Positions 48,331 to 56,717 of a stretch of DNA of 64,000 nucleotides are shown in pieces. The DNA comes from JAIOZK01 sp964468645 (GTDB lineage: Bacteria > Bacteroidota > Bacteroidia > Bacteroidales > JAIOZK01). The notes under the pieces are model-generated. The model had not been told where the DNA came from, did not search any database, and was given only the letters and a program-made list of their open reading frames with translations. Every line of letters starts with the position of its first letter. The first letter of the stretch is position 1. The DNA lies in contig CAYXUU010000001.1 in assembly GCA_964468645.1 (NCBI GenBank), positions 186,001-250,000 of the forward strand, read 5' to 3'. The translations under genes were made by a program, and so were the position numbers.

Positions 48331-49377
48331 ATGGCTGAAAATACAAAAGGCCTTAAAGTAGGTATCCTGACCGCAGGTGGTGATTGCCCGGGATTAAATG
48401 CTGCGATACGTGGAGTAGGTAAAACCGCTATTGTTGAATATGGTATGGAGGTAATCGGTATTTCTTCCGGTTTTTTAGGTTTGATCAACAATGAATATAC
48501 CGTCCTGAAAGAAGAGGATCTCTCAGGAATACTTACCCTCGGGGGAACTATTCTGGGTACCTCACGTGAAAAACCATTTAAAAAATCCGATGGCTTCAAC
48601 CAGATCAATAAACCCAAGTTGATCAAGAAACATTACGACGAGATTGGCCTCGATTGCCTGGTTTGTATTGGTGGTAATGGTACTATGAAAACTGCGGGCT
48701 TACTTGCCGAAGAAGGCCTGAACATCATTGGAATTCCTAAAACAATAGATAATGACGTATGGGGTACGGATGTTACTTTTGGTTTTGATTCGGCATTAGG
48801 AATAACCACAGATGCCATCGACAGGCTGCATTCTACAGCCAATTCCCACAAAAGGGTAATGATCATTGAGGTGATGGGGCATTCAGCTGGATGGCTTGCT
48901 TTGTATTCAGGTGTTGCAGGTGGTGGCGATGTAATCCTTATACCGGAAATAGAATATGATATCGATATTGTTTGTGAATATTTGCTTCACAGGGTCAGAA
49001 AAAAGAAACCATATTCTATTGTTGTTGTGGCTGAAGGAATTGAGCATCCCAAGGGAACTTCTGCAGCACAATACATAGGAAAAAAAATCAGTAAAAGAAT
49101 TGACCAGGAAGCCCGCGAAACCATACTTGGCTACATTCAGCGGGGGGGAAGCCCTTCACCTATGGACAGGATACTGGCCACCAGACTCGGGGCCTTTGCA
49201 GTGAATATCATATCTGAAAACAAATTTGGGATGATGATTGCCAAAAAGGGGGAAGAGATAGTGGCATTACCACTTTCCGAGGTTGCCGGTAAAGTAAGGA
49301 ATGTTCCCAAAGACCACGCCATGATCAGCAAAGCCAGAAGTATGGATATCTGCTTTGGGGATAAATGTTACATGTAA
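48331..49377 (+). CDS. pfkA: 6-phosphofructokinase
   Basis: 348 residues; phosphorylates fructose-6-phosphate in glycolysis. Motifs: GILTAGGDCPGLNAAIRG (11-28), GGNGTMKTA (114-122) and IPKTIDNDVWGTD (135-147) with the catalytic Asp140, then MGHSAGWLAL and YIQRGGSPSPMDR. The two residues that separate ATP and pyrophosphate users are Gly117 (ATP-like) and Lys137 (pyrophosphate-like). This Gly/Lys combination is known from group III ATP-dependent enzymes such as that of Streptomyces coelicolor. ATP is therefore the more likely donor, but the allosteric behaviour may differ from E. coli PfkA. Monocistronic, convergent with the ABC permease. Confidence 0.93.
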   Translation: MAENTKGLKVGILTAGGDCPGLNAAIRGVGKTAIVEYGMEVIGISSGFLGLINNEYTVLKEEDLSGILTLGGTILGTSREKPFKKSDGFNQINKPKLIKKHYDEIGLDCLVCIGGNGTMKTAGLLAEEGLNIIGIPKTIDNDVWGTDVTFGFDSALGITTDAIDRLHSTANSHKRVMIIEVMGHSAGWLALYSGVAGGGDVILIPEIEYDIDIVCEYLLHRVRKKKPYSIVVVAEGIEHPKGTSAAQYIGKKISKRIDQEARETILGYIQRGGSPSPMDRILATRLGAFAVNIISENKFGMMIAKKGEEIVALPLSEVAGKVRNVPKDHAMISKARSMDICFGDKCYM

Positions 49378-49384
49378 AAGAAAG

Positions 49385-49515
49385 TTCCAAAATACAAACC
49401 CCAAATAACAAATAAATCCCAAACTCTAAATCTCAATGACCAAAACTATTTCATGCAAGTGTTTGGAATTTTGGTAATTGAATATTGGTGTTTATTTGGT
49501 TTTTGTAATTTGGAA
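49385..49515. repeat. Low-complexity inverted repeat between convergent genes
   Basis: The left arm starting TTCCAAAATACAAACCCC (49385-49409) is mirrored by the right arm ending TTTTTGTAATTTGGAA (49491-49515), with about 22 of 25 positions pairing. The intervening bases are further CCAAA/TTTGG words. Lying between convergent pfkA and the macB-type permease, it could form a bidirectional 3'-end structure. Confidence 0.6.
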
Positions 49516-49536
49516 TTTGGTGCTTGCCCGGCAGGG

Positions 49537-50964
49537 TCAATCATGCCTCAATGCCTTAACAGGATCTATACGTGCTGCCCTGATAGCAGGGTATAAACCT
49601 GCAGCCAGGCTTATCAGAATTGAAAATGCAATGGCTCCAAAAATTAACCAGGCAGGGAAATAAAAAAGACTTACGGAGATTTCATTATCCGGGATTACAT
49701 AATTGTTAATGACAAAATTGGCGACTTTCGTAAATAACCAGCCAAGTATCAATCCGAATATTGAACCGATAAATCCTATTGCCCCGGCCTCAACAAAGAA
49801 TATGGTTTTTATTTCCCTGTCACTTCCCCCGATCGCTTTCATAATACCGATCTCCCGTGTCCGCTCCAGGATGGACATGATCATGGTATTGATGATCCCG
49901 AGGGCCGCAATGAGTAAGGCCACAGCCCCGATAGCGCCAAGGATGGAATCCATGATCAGGAACCCCTGTTTGATCTCTTCAAGCTGATCGCTGATTGAAA
50001 ACACATGCAAACCCTTACCTCTTAATTTTTCCTTTACCGGATCCATATTCCTGATATCATCTACCCTGACATAAATGGAGCTGTATTGACTTTCGTCTTC
50101 CTCCCTGTCGAGGATATCCCAGATATTATAGAAGCCCAAGGTTGGAATACTTTTGGCAATACCAGAAGGTATAATAGCGCCCCCTTTCAGGTTATTGGTA
50201 CTGAAAGGACCTGAACGTTTTAGGATCCCCACAATAGAAAAAATGGTTGTGTCTTCACTGAAAATCTCTTCGCCACCTCCACTTAATATGGCAAAAGGAT
50301 TTCTCATTGCTTTGGAGATGTCAACTGTTGCTGTGATAAGATAAATATGCTTCCCGATAAGGGAATCAACGGGGATCATTCTTCTCTCTTTTACTGAATC
50401 ACTTCTGGTGAGCCTATATGGCTGGTCTTCGTCAGGTAGGATATATCCCATATTCCTCAACGTTTCCCACTTCATCACGATCTGGTGGCTAGTATCGCCT
50501 GTAATAAAACTACCGGAAAGTAACTGGTTGTAAGGCCTGTACTTGCCAATTTCAACAGGAAGGGCCTGTACACGTGTACTGGTTTCTTTTTCACTTATAC
50601 CCAGCTTGCAGGGAATGATAACCTCGGGATGGGCAATTTCCACTCCATCCATTTCTTTGATTTCCACCAGCAGGCTGTCATTCAGTGGGATTCTTTTTCC
50701 TTCGAAAGCATTTCGTACCGATTCCGCAGAAGGGGGACCCTGTAAATCTTCGAGATCGATATTTATCGGGGTGATATTCATACTGGTAAACAGGTCGTTA
50801 TTTTTAAAGGCATCGGTAATATTTTTCTGTATTCCGGTTCCAAAAGATATCATCGATGACAGGGCTCCTATTCCAATCACCACGCCAAGAATGGTTAGTG
50901 TTGACCTGAGTTTGGTTTGCCACAGGTTGAAGAATCCAATTTTAATTAAGTCTGCTAAACTCAT
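49537..50964 (-). CDS. MacB-type ABC transporter permease
   Basis: 475 residues with the MacB/FtsX layout: an N-terminal helix (STLTILGVVIGIGALSSMIS), a large periplasmic domain, and three C-terminal helices with the family signature MSILERTREIGIMKAIGGSD and a final GLYPAIRAARIDPVKAL. Such permeases work by mechanotransmission across the periplasm. The ATG overlaps the ATPase stop by one base (TAATG), so the pair is coupled. No periplasmic adaptor is adjacent. The substrate is unknown. Confidence 0.9.
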   Translation of the reverse strand: MSLADLIKIGFFNLWQTKLRSTLTILGVVIGIGALSSMISFGTGIQKNITDAFKNNDLFTSMNITPINIDLEDLQGPPSAESVRNAFEGKRIPLNDSLLVEIKEMDGVEIAHPEVIIPCKLGISEKETSTRVQALPVEIGKYRPYNQLLSGSFITGDTSHQIVMKWETLRNMGYILPDEDQPYRLTRSDSVKERRMIPVDSLIGKHIYLITATVDISKAMRNPFAILSGGGEEIFSEDTTIFSIVGILKRSGPFSTNNLKGGAIIPSGIAKSIPTLGFYNIWDILDREEDESQYSSIYVRVDDIRNMDPVKEKLRGKGLHVFSISDQLEEIKQGFLIMDSILGAIGAVALLIAALGIINTMIMSILERTREIGIMKAIGGSDREIKTIFFVEAGAIGFIGSIFGLILGWLFTKVANFVINNYVIPDNEISVSLFYFPAWLIFGAIAFSILISLAAGLYPAIRAARIDPVKALRHD

Positions 50965-51671
50965 TATTGTTTGATTATTTCGTCGATGATTTGACCGTCC
51001 TTAAGCTGTATCATATGATCAGAAACCCCTTCAGCGCCTTCCTTATCATGGGTAACCATAATAATGGTCAGCATATTTTCTTTATTAAGTTTTATTAGAA
51101 GGTTAATGATATCCCTGGATGTTGAACTGTCGAGATTCCCTGTCGGTTCATCAGCGAGTAAAACTTTTGGATTGTTGGCAAGCGCCCTTGCAATAGCAAC
51201 ACGCTGTGCCTCTCCGCCGGATAGTTCATTTGGGAAATGCTCCATCCTTTCTGAAAGGCCGACAAGCGTGAGTAATTCTTCTCCCCTTTTTTTTCTTCTG
51301 AACCTGTTAACGCCACCAAAGGCCAGCGCCAGTGTGATATTCTCCAGGGCCGTTTTATGGGTGATCAGGTTGAAAGACTGAAAAACCATACCAATTGCAA
51401 ACCGGCGATGGATAGCCAATTCCCTGCGGCTGAATTTAACGATATCTTTTCCATCAAAATAGATCTCACCCGAATCAGCAGTATCGAGCCCGCCTACCAA
51501 ATTCAACAGTGTCGATTTACCGGAACCGGATTTTCCAACAATGGAAACAAAAGCACCCTTTTCAAATTCAGTACTCACATCCCGAACTGCAGGGATCAGT
51601 ACTTCTCCCTTCCTGTAAATTTTGTTGAGATGATTGATTCTTATAATGGGTGATTGCTGGGTAGCTGTCAT
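50964..51671 (-). CDS. MacB/LolD-type ABC transporter ATP-binding protein
   Basis: A 235-residue ATPase with Walker A GKSGSGKST (46-54), Q-loop VFQSFNL, signature LSGGEAQRVAIARAL from 150, Walker B VLLADEPTGNLD ending at 181, and an H-loop in MVTHDKEG. It pairs with the permease gene immediately downstream. TACTTTTG on the minus strand at 51716-51709 matches a -7 box upstream, without a clear -33 partner. Confidence 0.93.
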   Translation of the reverse strand: MTATQQSPIIRINHLNKIYRKGEVLIPAVRDVSTEFEKGAFVSIVGKSGSGKSTLLNLVGGLDTADSGEIYFDGKDIVKFSRRELAIHRRFAIGMVFQSFNLITHKTALENITLALAFGGVNRFRRKKRGEELLTLVGLSERMEHFPNELSGGEAQRVAIARALANNPKVLLADEPTGNLDSSTSRDIINLLIKLNKENMLTIIMVTHDKEGAEGVSDHMIQLKDGQIIDEIIKQ

Positions 51672-51876
51672 TGTTTGCCCTGGTTGCTTAAAAATAATTT
51701 AGTCAAAACAAAAGTAGTCAAAAAGCTGTAAAATAATAAATGCTACAAAAACTCTAAAATACTAAAATCCACTAAAGAACGGAAATCAATAAATTATTTT
51801 TGGTGAGATTTTGTGTTTTTGTGCTTTAGTAACCATCCCTTTCTTTTTCATAAATTTGCTCAAAATCTTCAAAAAA

Positions 51877-53673
51877 ATGAAAATAGCAAGAAACACTTTA
51901 ATTGTAATTTTGTGCATCAATGTGTTCATCCTGAATGCACAGGATACAGGATGGCAGACCTATTACGAAAGATCGGATTATCTGGCCACACCCCGATATA
52001 ATGAAACCATCGAATATTGTAAAAAGCTTGCAGATGCATCCCCGATGATCGAATATACAACATTTGGGATAAGTCCGCAGGGTCGCAACCTTCCCCTGAT
52101 GATCATTGATAAGAACGCGAATTTTACCCCTGAATCGGTAAAAAGATCCGGTAATGCCATACTGATGGTTCAGGCCGGGATACATGCAGGTGAGATCGAA
52201 GGCAAAGATGCCATGTTGATGCTGATAAGGGATATGGTAATCCATCAAAAAGACATCTGGCTTTTGGATCATGTGACTATAATATTCATTCCTATCATGA
52301 ATGTGGACGGGCATGAGTATATGAATCCATACAACCGTATCAACCAGAATGGCCCTGAGGAGATCGGTCTGAGGGCAACGGCTCAAAACCTTAACCTCAA
52401 CCGTGATTTTCTCAAGGCCGACCAGCCCGAAATGAAAGCATGGCTGAAGCTATTCCAGCAATGGCTTCCCGATTTCTTTATCGATGTGCACACATCGGAT
52501 GGTGCTGATTACCAGTATGTGCTCACTTATATCATGGAGATCTATGGCAATATGGATGAAGAACTGACAGCCTTCGTCAGGGATGAATATTTGCCTGAGA
52601 TCATCGACAGGATGGATCAGGCCGGTTTTCCTGTTTTCGAATATGTTGCCTTCAGGCGATGGTTTGATCCCAGGAGTGGTTTAAGGGCAGATGCAGCGCC
52701 ACCAAGGATATCCCAGAGTTATGTTGCACTGCAGAACCGGATAGGGTTATGCATCGAAACCCATATGTTGAAACCTTACAAAGAGAGGGTGGAATCAACC
52801 TATGAACTGGTAAAATTTACACTTGATTTCATGACCGGCAATTACCAGGAGTTGATAGATTTGAACCACCAGGCCGACGCCTATGTTGCAGGAGAAGAAT
52901 TTAAAAACGCAAAATTTCCATTAAAGTTTAAACGATCGGAAACCGACAGTGTTATGGTTGAGTTTAAAGGGGTGGAATATGACGTTGAAAAAAGTGAGCT
53001 TACCGGTGGTGACTGGTTCAGGTATCATCCTGATAAACCGGTTACTTATTTCCTTCCTATGTTTAACAATGTATTCATTGAAGAAGAAGTTAATCTGCCG
53101 GTAGCTTATGTTGTTCCTCCTGAATGGGTGGATGTTATTGATCGGTTAAAACTTCATGGTGTAAAATATATTCCTTTGCAGGAAAATGCTACCATACCTG
53201 TAGAAATATACAAATTCCATAATCCCGAATGGCAGGCCAGGCCTTATGAGAGCCGCCATCCCATGAGAAATATTGAATATGATATTATTGAGGATGAGGT
53301 TGAATTTCCGGCAGGTTCGGCCATCGTCATGACCAACCAGCGTACCGCCAGGGTAATAGCCAATATCCTCGAACCACTGGCAGAGGACTCTTATGTTTAC
53401 TGGGGCTTTTTCGATCCGATATTTGAACGGAAAGAATACTTCGAAACCTATATTATGGAAGAGATTGCCAGGGAGATGATAGCGGAGGATCCCCAGTTGC
53501 TGGATGAATTCAACCAGTTCAAAGTGGATAACCCGGGCGTAGAAAATAATCCCTGGGGGCAATTATGGTGGTTTTACGAAAGATCCCCTTATTACAGCAA
53601 CAGGATCAATGTGTATCCGGTGGGGCGGATCGTGGATGAGAAGGAGTTGCAGGGATTACCGATGGCGAGATAA
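51877..53673 (+). CDS. Secreted M14-family metallocarboxypeptidase
   Basis: 598 residues from ATG 51877; an open TTG frame from 51811 is ignored because ATG gives a clean signal peptide (MKIARNTLIVILCINVFILNAQ). Zinc ligands are His103 and Glu106 in GIHAGEIEGKDA, and the later His in FFIDVHTSDG. The catalytic Glu is probably in LCIETHMLKPY. The chain continues about 250 residues past the catalytic domain, as in long Bacteroidota M14 proteins. It has no T9SS domain, so it is probably periplasmic. Monocistronic and convergent with the AI-2E family gene. Confidence 0.9.
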   Translation: MKIARNTLIVILCINVFILNAQDTGWQTYYERSDYLATPRYNETIEYCKKLADASPMIEYTTFGISPQGRNLPLMIIDKNANFTPESVKRSGNAILMVQAGIHAGEIEGKDAMLMLIRDMVIHQKDIWLLDHVTIIFIPIMNVDGHEYMNPYNRINQNGPEEIGLRATAQNLNLNRDFLKADQPEMKAWLKLFQQWLPDFFIDVHTSDGADYQYVLTYIMEIYGNMDEELTAFVRDEYLPEIIDRMDQAGFPVFEYVAFRRWFDPRSGLRADAAPPRISQSYVALQNRIGLCIETHMLKPYKERVESTYELVKFTLDFMTGNYQELIDLNHQADAYVAGEEFKNAKFPLKFKRSETDSVMVEFKGVEYDVEKSELTGGDWFRYHPDKPVTYFLPMFNNVFIEEEVNLPVAYVVPPEWVDVIDRLKLHGVKYIPLQENATIPVEIYKFHNPEWQARPYESRHPMRNIEYDIIEDEVEFPAGSAIVMTNQRTARVIANILEPLAEDSYVYWGFFDPIFERKEYFETYIMEEIAREMIAEDPQLLDEFNQFKVDNPGVENNPWGQLWWFYERSPYYSNRINVYPVGRIVDEKELQGLPMAR

Positions 53674-53695
53674 GAAAGTCTTCAGTTCGCAGTAT

Positions 53696-53790
53696 GCAGT
53701 CCACAGTAGGTTAATCAGTGGTTGTTCCGATTTCATCGGAACGGAATTCATCCCTTTGCGGACTGCCGGCTGTGGACTGCCGACTTTTTC
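53696..53790 (+). terminator. Structured 3' region between the M14 and AI-2E genes
   Basis: A perfect 11-bp pair GCAGTCCACAG (53696-53706) / CTGTGGACTGC (53770-53780) encloses a second perfect hairpin GTTCCGAT-TTC-ATCGGAAC (53724-53742). CGACTTTTTC follows on the plus strand. It could terminate the M14 transcript. The AGTATGCAGT words resemble repeats at about 48170. Confidence 0.5.
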
Positions 53791-53823
53791 CTATATCACG
53801 TAAACAAGCTTTTCTGCTTTTGC

Positions 53824-54903
53824 CTACAGATCACTCGTAAGCTGCTTTACCGGCCGGAACTGGCTCAGGAATTCTTTGGCGACTATCCTTATTACAGTAT
53901 AAACTGGCACCGCTATTGCCATTCCGGCGATACCGGCTGTTGTTCCCGATATGATCAGGATAAGGAAAATTTCAAGCGGACTGGCCTTAACACTCTTCCC
54001 ATAGATCAGGGGCTGGAATACCAAACCATCATTTATATTAATGACCATGTAAATGGCGATGATCTTCAATACAAGCGGTAAAATTGCTGTATGTACATCA
54101 ACACTGAGCGCCCCTGTAACACCGATAATAACGGCCACAGTGACCCCGATCATGGGTCCCACATAGGGAATGATCACAACAATGCCTGCAAAAAATCCGA
54201 TGAGCAGGGCACTATGGATCCCGAACAATGTCATGGCAACACTGATCAGGGTGATCATCAGGATGATATCGCTTAACAATCCAATGAAATACCTTCTGAG
54301 GAGATGCCTTATTTTGATCAAAACACTGACGGTCCTGGAATGGTATTTTTCATTGACAAAAGAAAGAACGATACGCTGAAACATAAATTCATCCTTCAGA
54401 AAGAAGAAAGTGATAAAACAAACTGCAAAAGTACCGATAAGAAACGCCTCTGTGGTATGCAAAACATGTTTAACAAGGCCGGTAAAAGCAGCAGTACCAA
54501 CCAGGTCTTTCATTCTTGATTGCAGATAGGGTTCCAGGGTATCCTCAGGTTGGATAATATTGTATTTTACAAGAAGGTCCTTCAGGTTTTGCAGCGGTTC
54601 CCTGAATGACTCCCCGATCGTTTGAAAATCCATATGCGCCAGCATCTCGGCCTGGTGGGCAATGAGCGGAACGAAAATGAGGAAAAAGGAACAAAATATG
54701 GCCAGAAGCAATATCAATGTAAGAAGTGCTGCGATGGTATTGGGTATTCGTATTCTCCGAAGAAGTTGAACCACGGGCTGCCCGACAATTGACAAAACAG
54801 CAGCAATTAATATATAGGCAACTACGTCAGCATAAAACCATACTAAGAATCCAACAACCAGTATGATAAGGATATAGAAGAATAATTGGTATTTTTTGAA
54901 CAT
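53824..54903 (-). CDS. AI-2E family transporter (PerM-like)
   Basis: A 359-residue polytopic membrane protein with the family pattern. Two N-terminal helices are followed by a short pair ending FLIFVPLIAHQAEML, a soluble segment (about 95-150) and a C-terminal helix bundle with the conserved IPYVGPMIGVTVAVIIG and NDGLVFQPLIYGKSVKASPL. Family members are uncharacterised or act in AI-2 export or Na+/H+ exchange; nothing here shows the substrate. Confidence 0.9.
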   Translation of the reverse strand: MFKKYQLFFYILIILVVGFLVWFYADVVAYILIAAVLSIVGQPVVQLLRRIRIPNTIAALLTLILLLAIFCSFFLIFVPLIAHQAEMLAHMDFQTIGESFREPLQNLKDLLVKYNIIQPEDTLEPYLQSRMKDLVGTAAFTGLVKHVLHTTEAFLIGTFAVCFITFFFLKDEFMFQRIVLSFVNEKYHSRTVSVLIKIRHLLRRYFIGLLSDIILMITLISVAMTLFGIHSALLIGFFAGIVVIIPYVGPMIGVTVAVIIGVTGALSVDVHTAILPLVLKIIAIYMVININDGLVFQPLIYGKSVKASPLEIFLILIISGTTAGIAGMAIAVPVYTVIRIVAKEFLSQFRPVKQLTSDL

Positions 54904-55200
54904 GGCTATGTTTTTAGTAAAAATAGGGAATTATACTTAAATAGCAAGGGATATTTATTTTGATGTTACCAACAGTATGTAATAGGTTACAAGTTGCATG
55001 TTGCAAGTTACATTCAGAGAGAAGATAGAATGAAGCATTTAAATTCACCGGGTGACTCGAAGTTACGCGGTGAATTAAATCTTTCCATGGTTTATAGATC
55101 TGTAAATTCTACGATCTCCGCCTACCGCCCCATCCCCCCACTAAGAACGCTGAAACGTTTGTCATTCAGACATAGAAAATAAGCTTATAATTTTAAGATT

Positions 55201-55322
55201 TAATGACATGTTTTCTTGGTGGATTCTTTGTGTCTTGGTGCTTTGGTGGCATTCTTTCCCGCCACCAAGACATCAAATCACCAAGGATCACAAAGTCAGT
55301 TGTTTATAAAATCATGTCATTA
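55201..55322. repeat. 122-bp nested palindromic element
   Basis: Outer ends TAATGACATG (55201-55210) / CATGTCATTA (55313-55322) are perfect inverted repeats. Inside are three further perfect pairs in register: CTTTGTG/CACAAAG (55226-55232 / 55289-55295), CTTGGTG/CACCAAG (55234-55240 / 55279-55285) and GGTGGC/GCCACC (55245-55250 / 55261-55266). The element could fold over its whole length. No coding capacity. The rest of the 54904-55381 gap holds no gene I can support. Confidence 0.75.
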
Positions 55323-55381
55323 GCAGCGTAGCCGAAGAATCTCTTCGCTGTTTTAATATTACCCGGACAATAGTGATAGTT

Positions 55382-56305
55382 TTAATGTTTTACTAAGAAC
55401 ATAATATTTACTGTTTTTTCCTTTGTTATTATTTCAAGAAAATAGAGTCCGTTGGTTAGATCAGAAGTTTTTATACTTAAAGGGTTTTCACAATGATTAA
55501 CCTTAATTTGCTGTAACAATACTCCGATCATGTTAAAGATATTAATCTGAAATAAATTAACATTTTTGGATAACTTAAGGATAATGTAATCTTCTGCAGG
55601 GACGGGGTAAACAGCTACATCAACTACTTCAATTCGATTTTCATCAATATTTACAGAGAATTGACAAACTTTTGGTGTCCCATATAGCACCTCATAATCA
55701 ACTTTTTGGCAGGTGAGAAATGCCTGGTGAAATGGATCCAAAAAGGAAATACATGGGAAAGGACAATTTATACTACCTATACTTTCAATAACCTGCAAGA
55801 AATGACTACTAGGAGACATAATCGAGCTGAAGTAATAATTCTTACGGTATTTCCCATTGTTTAATAATGTCGAATCGAAAATTGGTTTTCTTATAATAAA
55901 TGAAGAATCACCTATATTGTTATAATCAAAGGCAGGAAATGAAACTGTATCCCCTATCCCCCCGGTAAAACAATAACCCAATTTCTCTTTAGTTTCATTT
56001 AAATAGTGTCGGATAAAGTATATTCTTCTTTCTGATGTATCCTGTCGAATAAATGAATGAAGTATTTTAATCGTATCATGTCCATCATCATCAAGTTTCA
56101 GTATTTTTTTATAACTTTTCCCATTATATGTTGTGTCGCCCTCTATTGTATAAAAATAAAACTGATAATCCCATAAGAGATAATCCCATTCAAGTACACC
56201 CCAAAAAGCATTTTCCTCGGGAAATGGATAATAATCCTGTCCGTTAATTGTGTTTTGTAAAAACAGTATTATGGTAAGGATTAAAGCATTATTTATTCTT
56301 TTCAT
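55382..56305 (-). CDS. T9SS type A sorting-domain protein of unknown function
   Basis: 307 residues with a signal peptide (MKRINNALILTIILFLQ...INGQ). The central 190 residues show no family I recognise (WDYLLWDYQFYFYTIEGDT, then YNGKSYKKILKL is a common Bacteroidota beta-strand opening). They are followed by the T9SS domain VYPVPAEDYIILKL ... NIMFLVKH. Exported and probably surface-attached. Stands alone. Confidence 0.75.
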   Translation of the reverse strand: MKRINNALILTIILFLQNTINGQDYYPFPEENAFWGVLEWDYLLWDYQFYFYTIEGDTTYNGKSYKKILKLDDDGHDTIKILHSFIRQDTSERRIYFIRHYLNETKEKLGYCFTGGIGDTVSFPAFDYNNIGDSSFIIRKPIFDSTLLNNGKYRKNYYFSSIMSPSSHFLQVIESIGSINCPFPCISFLDPFHQAFLTCQKVDYEVLYGTPKVCQFSVNIDENRIEVVDVAVYPVPAEDYIILKLSKNVNLFQINIFNMIGVLLQQIKVNHCENPLSIKTSDLTNGLYFLEIITKEKTVNIMFLVKH

Positions 56306-56717
56306 TATTTACAGCTTTCGATTATGGTTAAAACTTAAACTCAAGGTGTAAAATATGTAATTTAGTAAATAATTAACCGATCGTAAACAGGTTGAATCTT
56401 GAAATGTTACATATATTACCAACAGTCCGGGTAAACGAGGCACCACCTAAATAATTGTCAACCAGTACCCTGCCAAGTCTTATAACTTTTAGCAAATAAG
56501 ATAAAGATACAATTAATTTATTTACCGATCCTATGATTTAGAGTCATCGGATCAGTGGCAAAACGTCTTTATTAATAGCATTGCTCAATGTAGAAAAAAG
56601 ATTGCAGACTACCATCTGCTGACGATATTCGATTAAACAATCTCAGGATTTCCATCCCATCCTTCGTCAGGGTTGGTAACCCTTGCCAACTGTAAACTGC
56701 CAATTGCAGACTGAAGA
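56306..56717. other. Intergenic gap without recognisable gene
   Basis: 412 bp upstream of the 307-residue T9SS protein gene and downstream of the DPP-IV gene. The last 100 bp contain degenerate GCAGACT/AACTGCCAA words like those in other gaps. No promoter match, RNA or reading frame is supported. Confidence 0.5.

Noticed and set aside
49385..49515. CRISPR-like array in the repetitive gap
   Set aside because: The words are short and degenerate, and are arranged as inverted rather than regularly spaced direct repeats; no cas genes are present.
51898..52386. 162-residue minus-strand frame inside the M14 gene
   Set aside because: It is antisense to conserved zinc-site codons and looks like a shadow frame.
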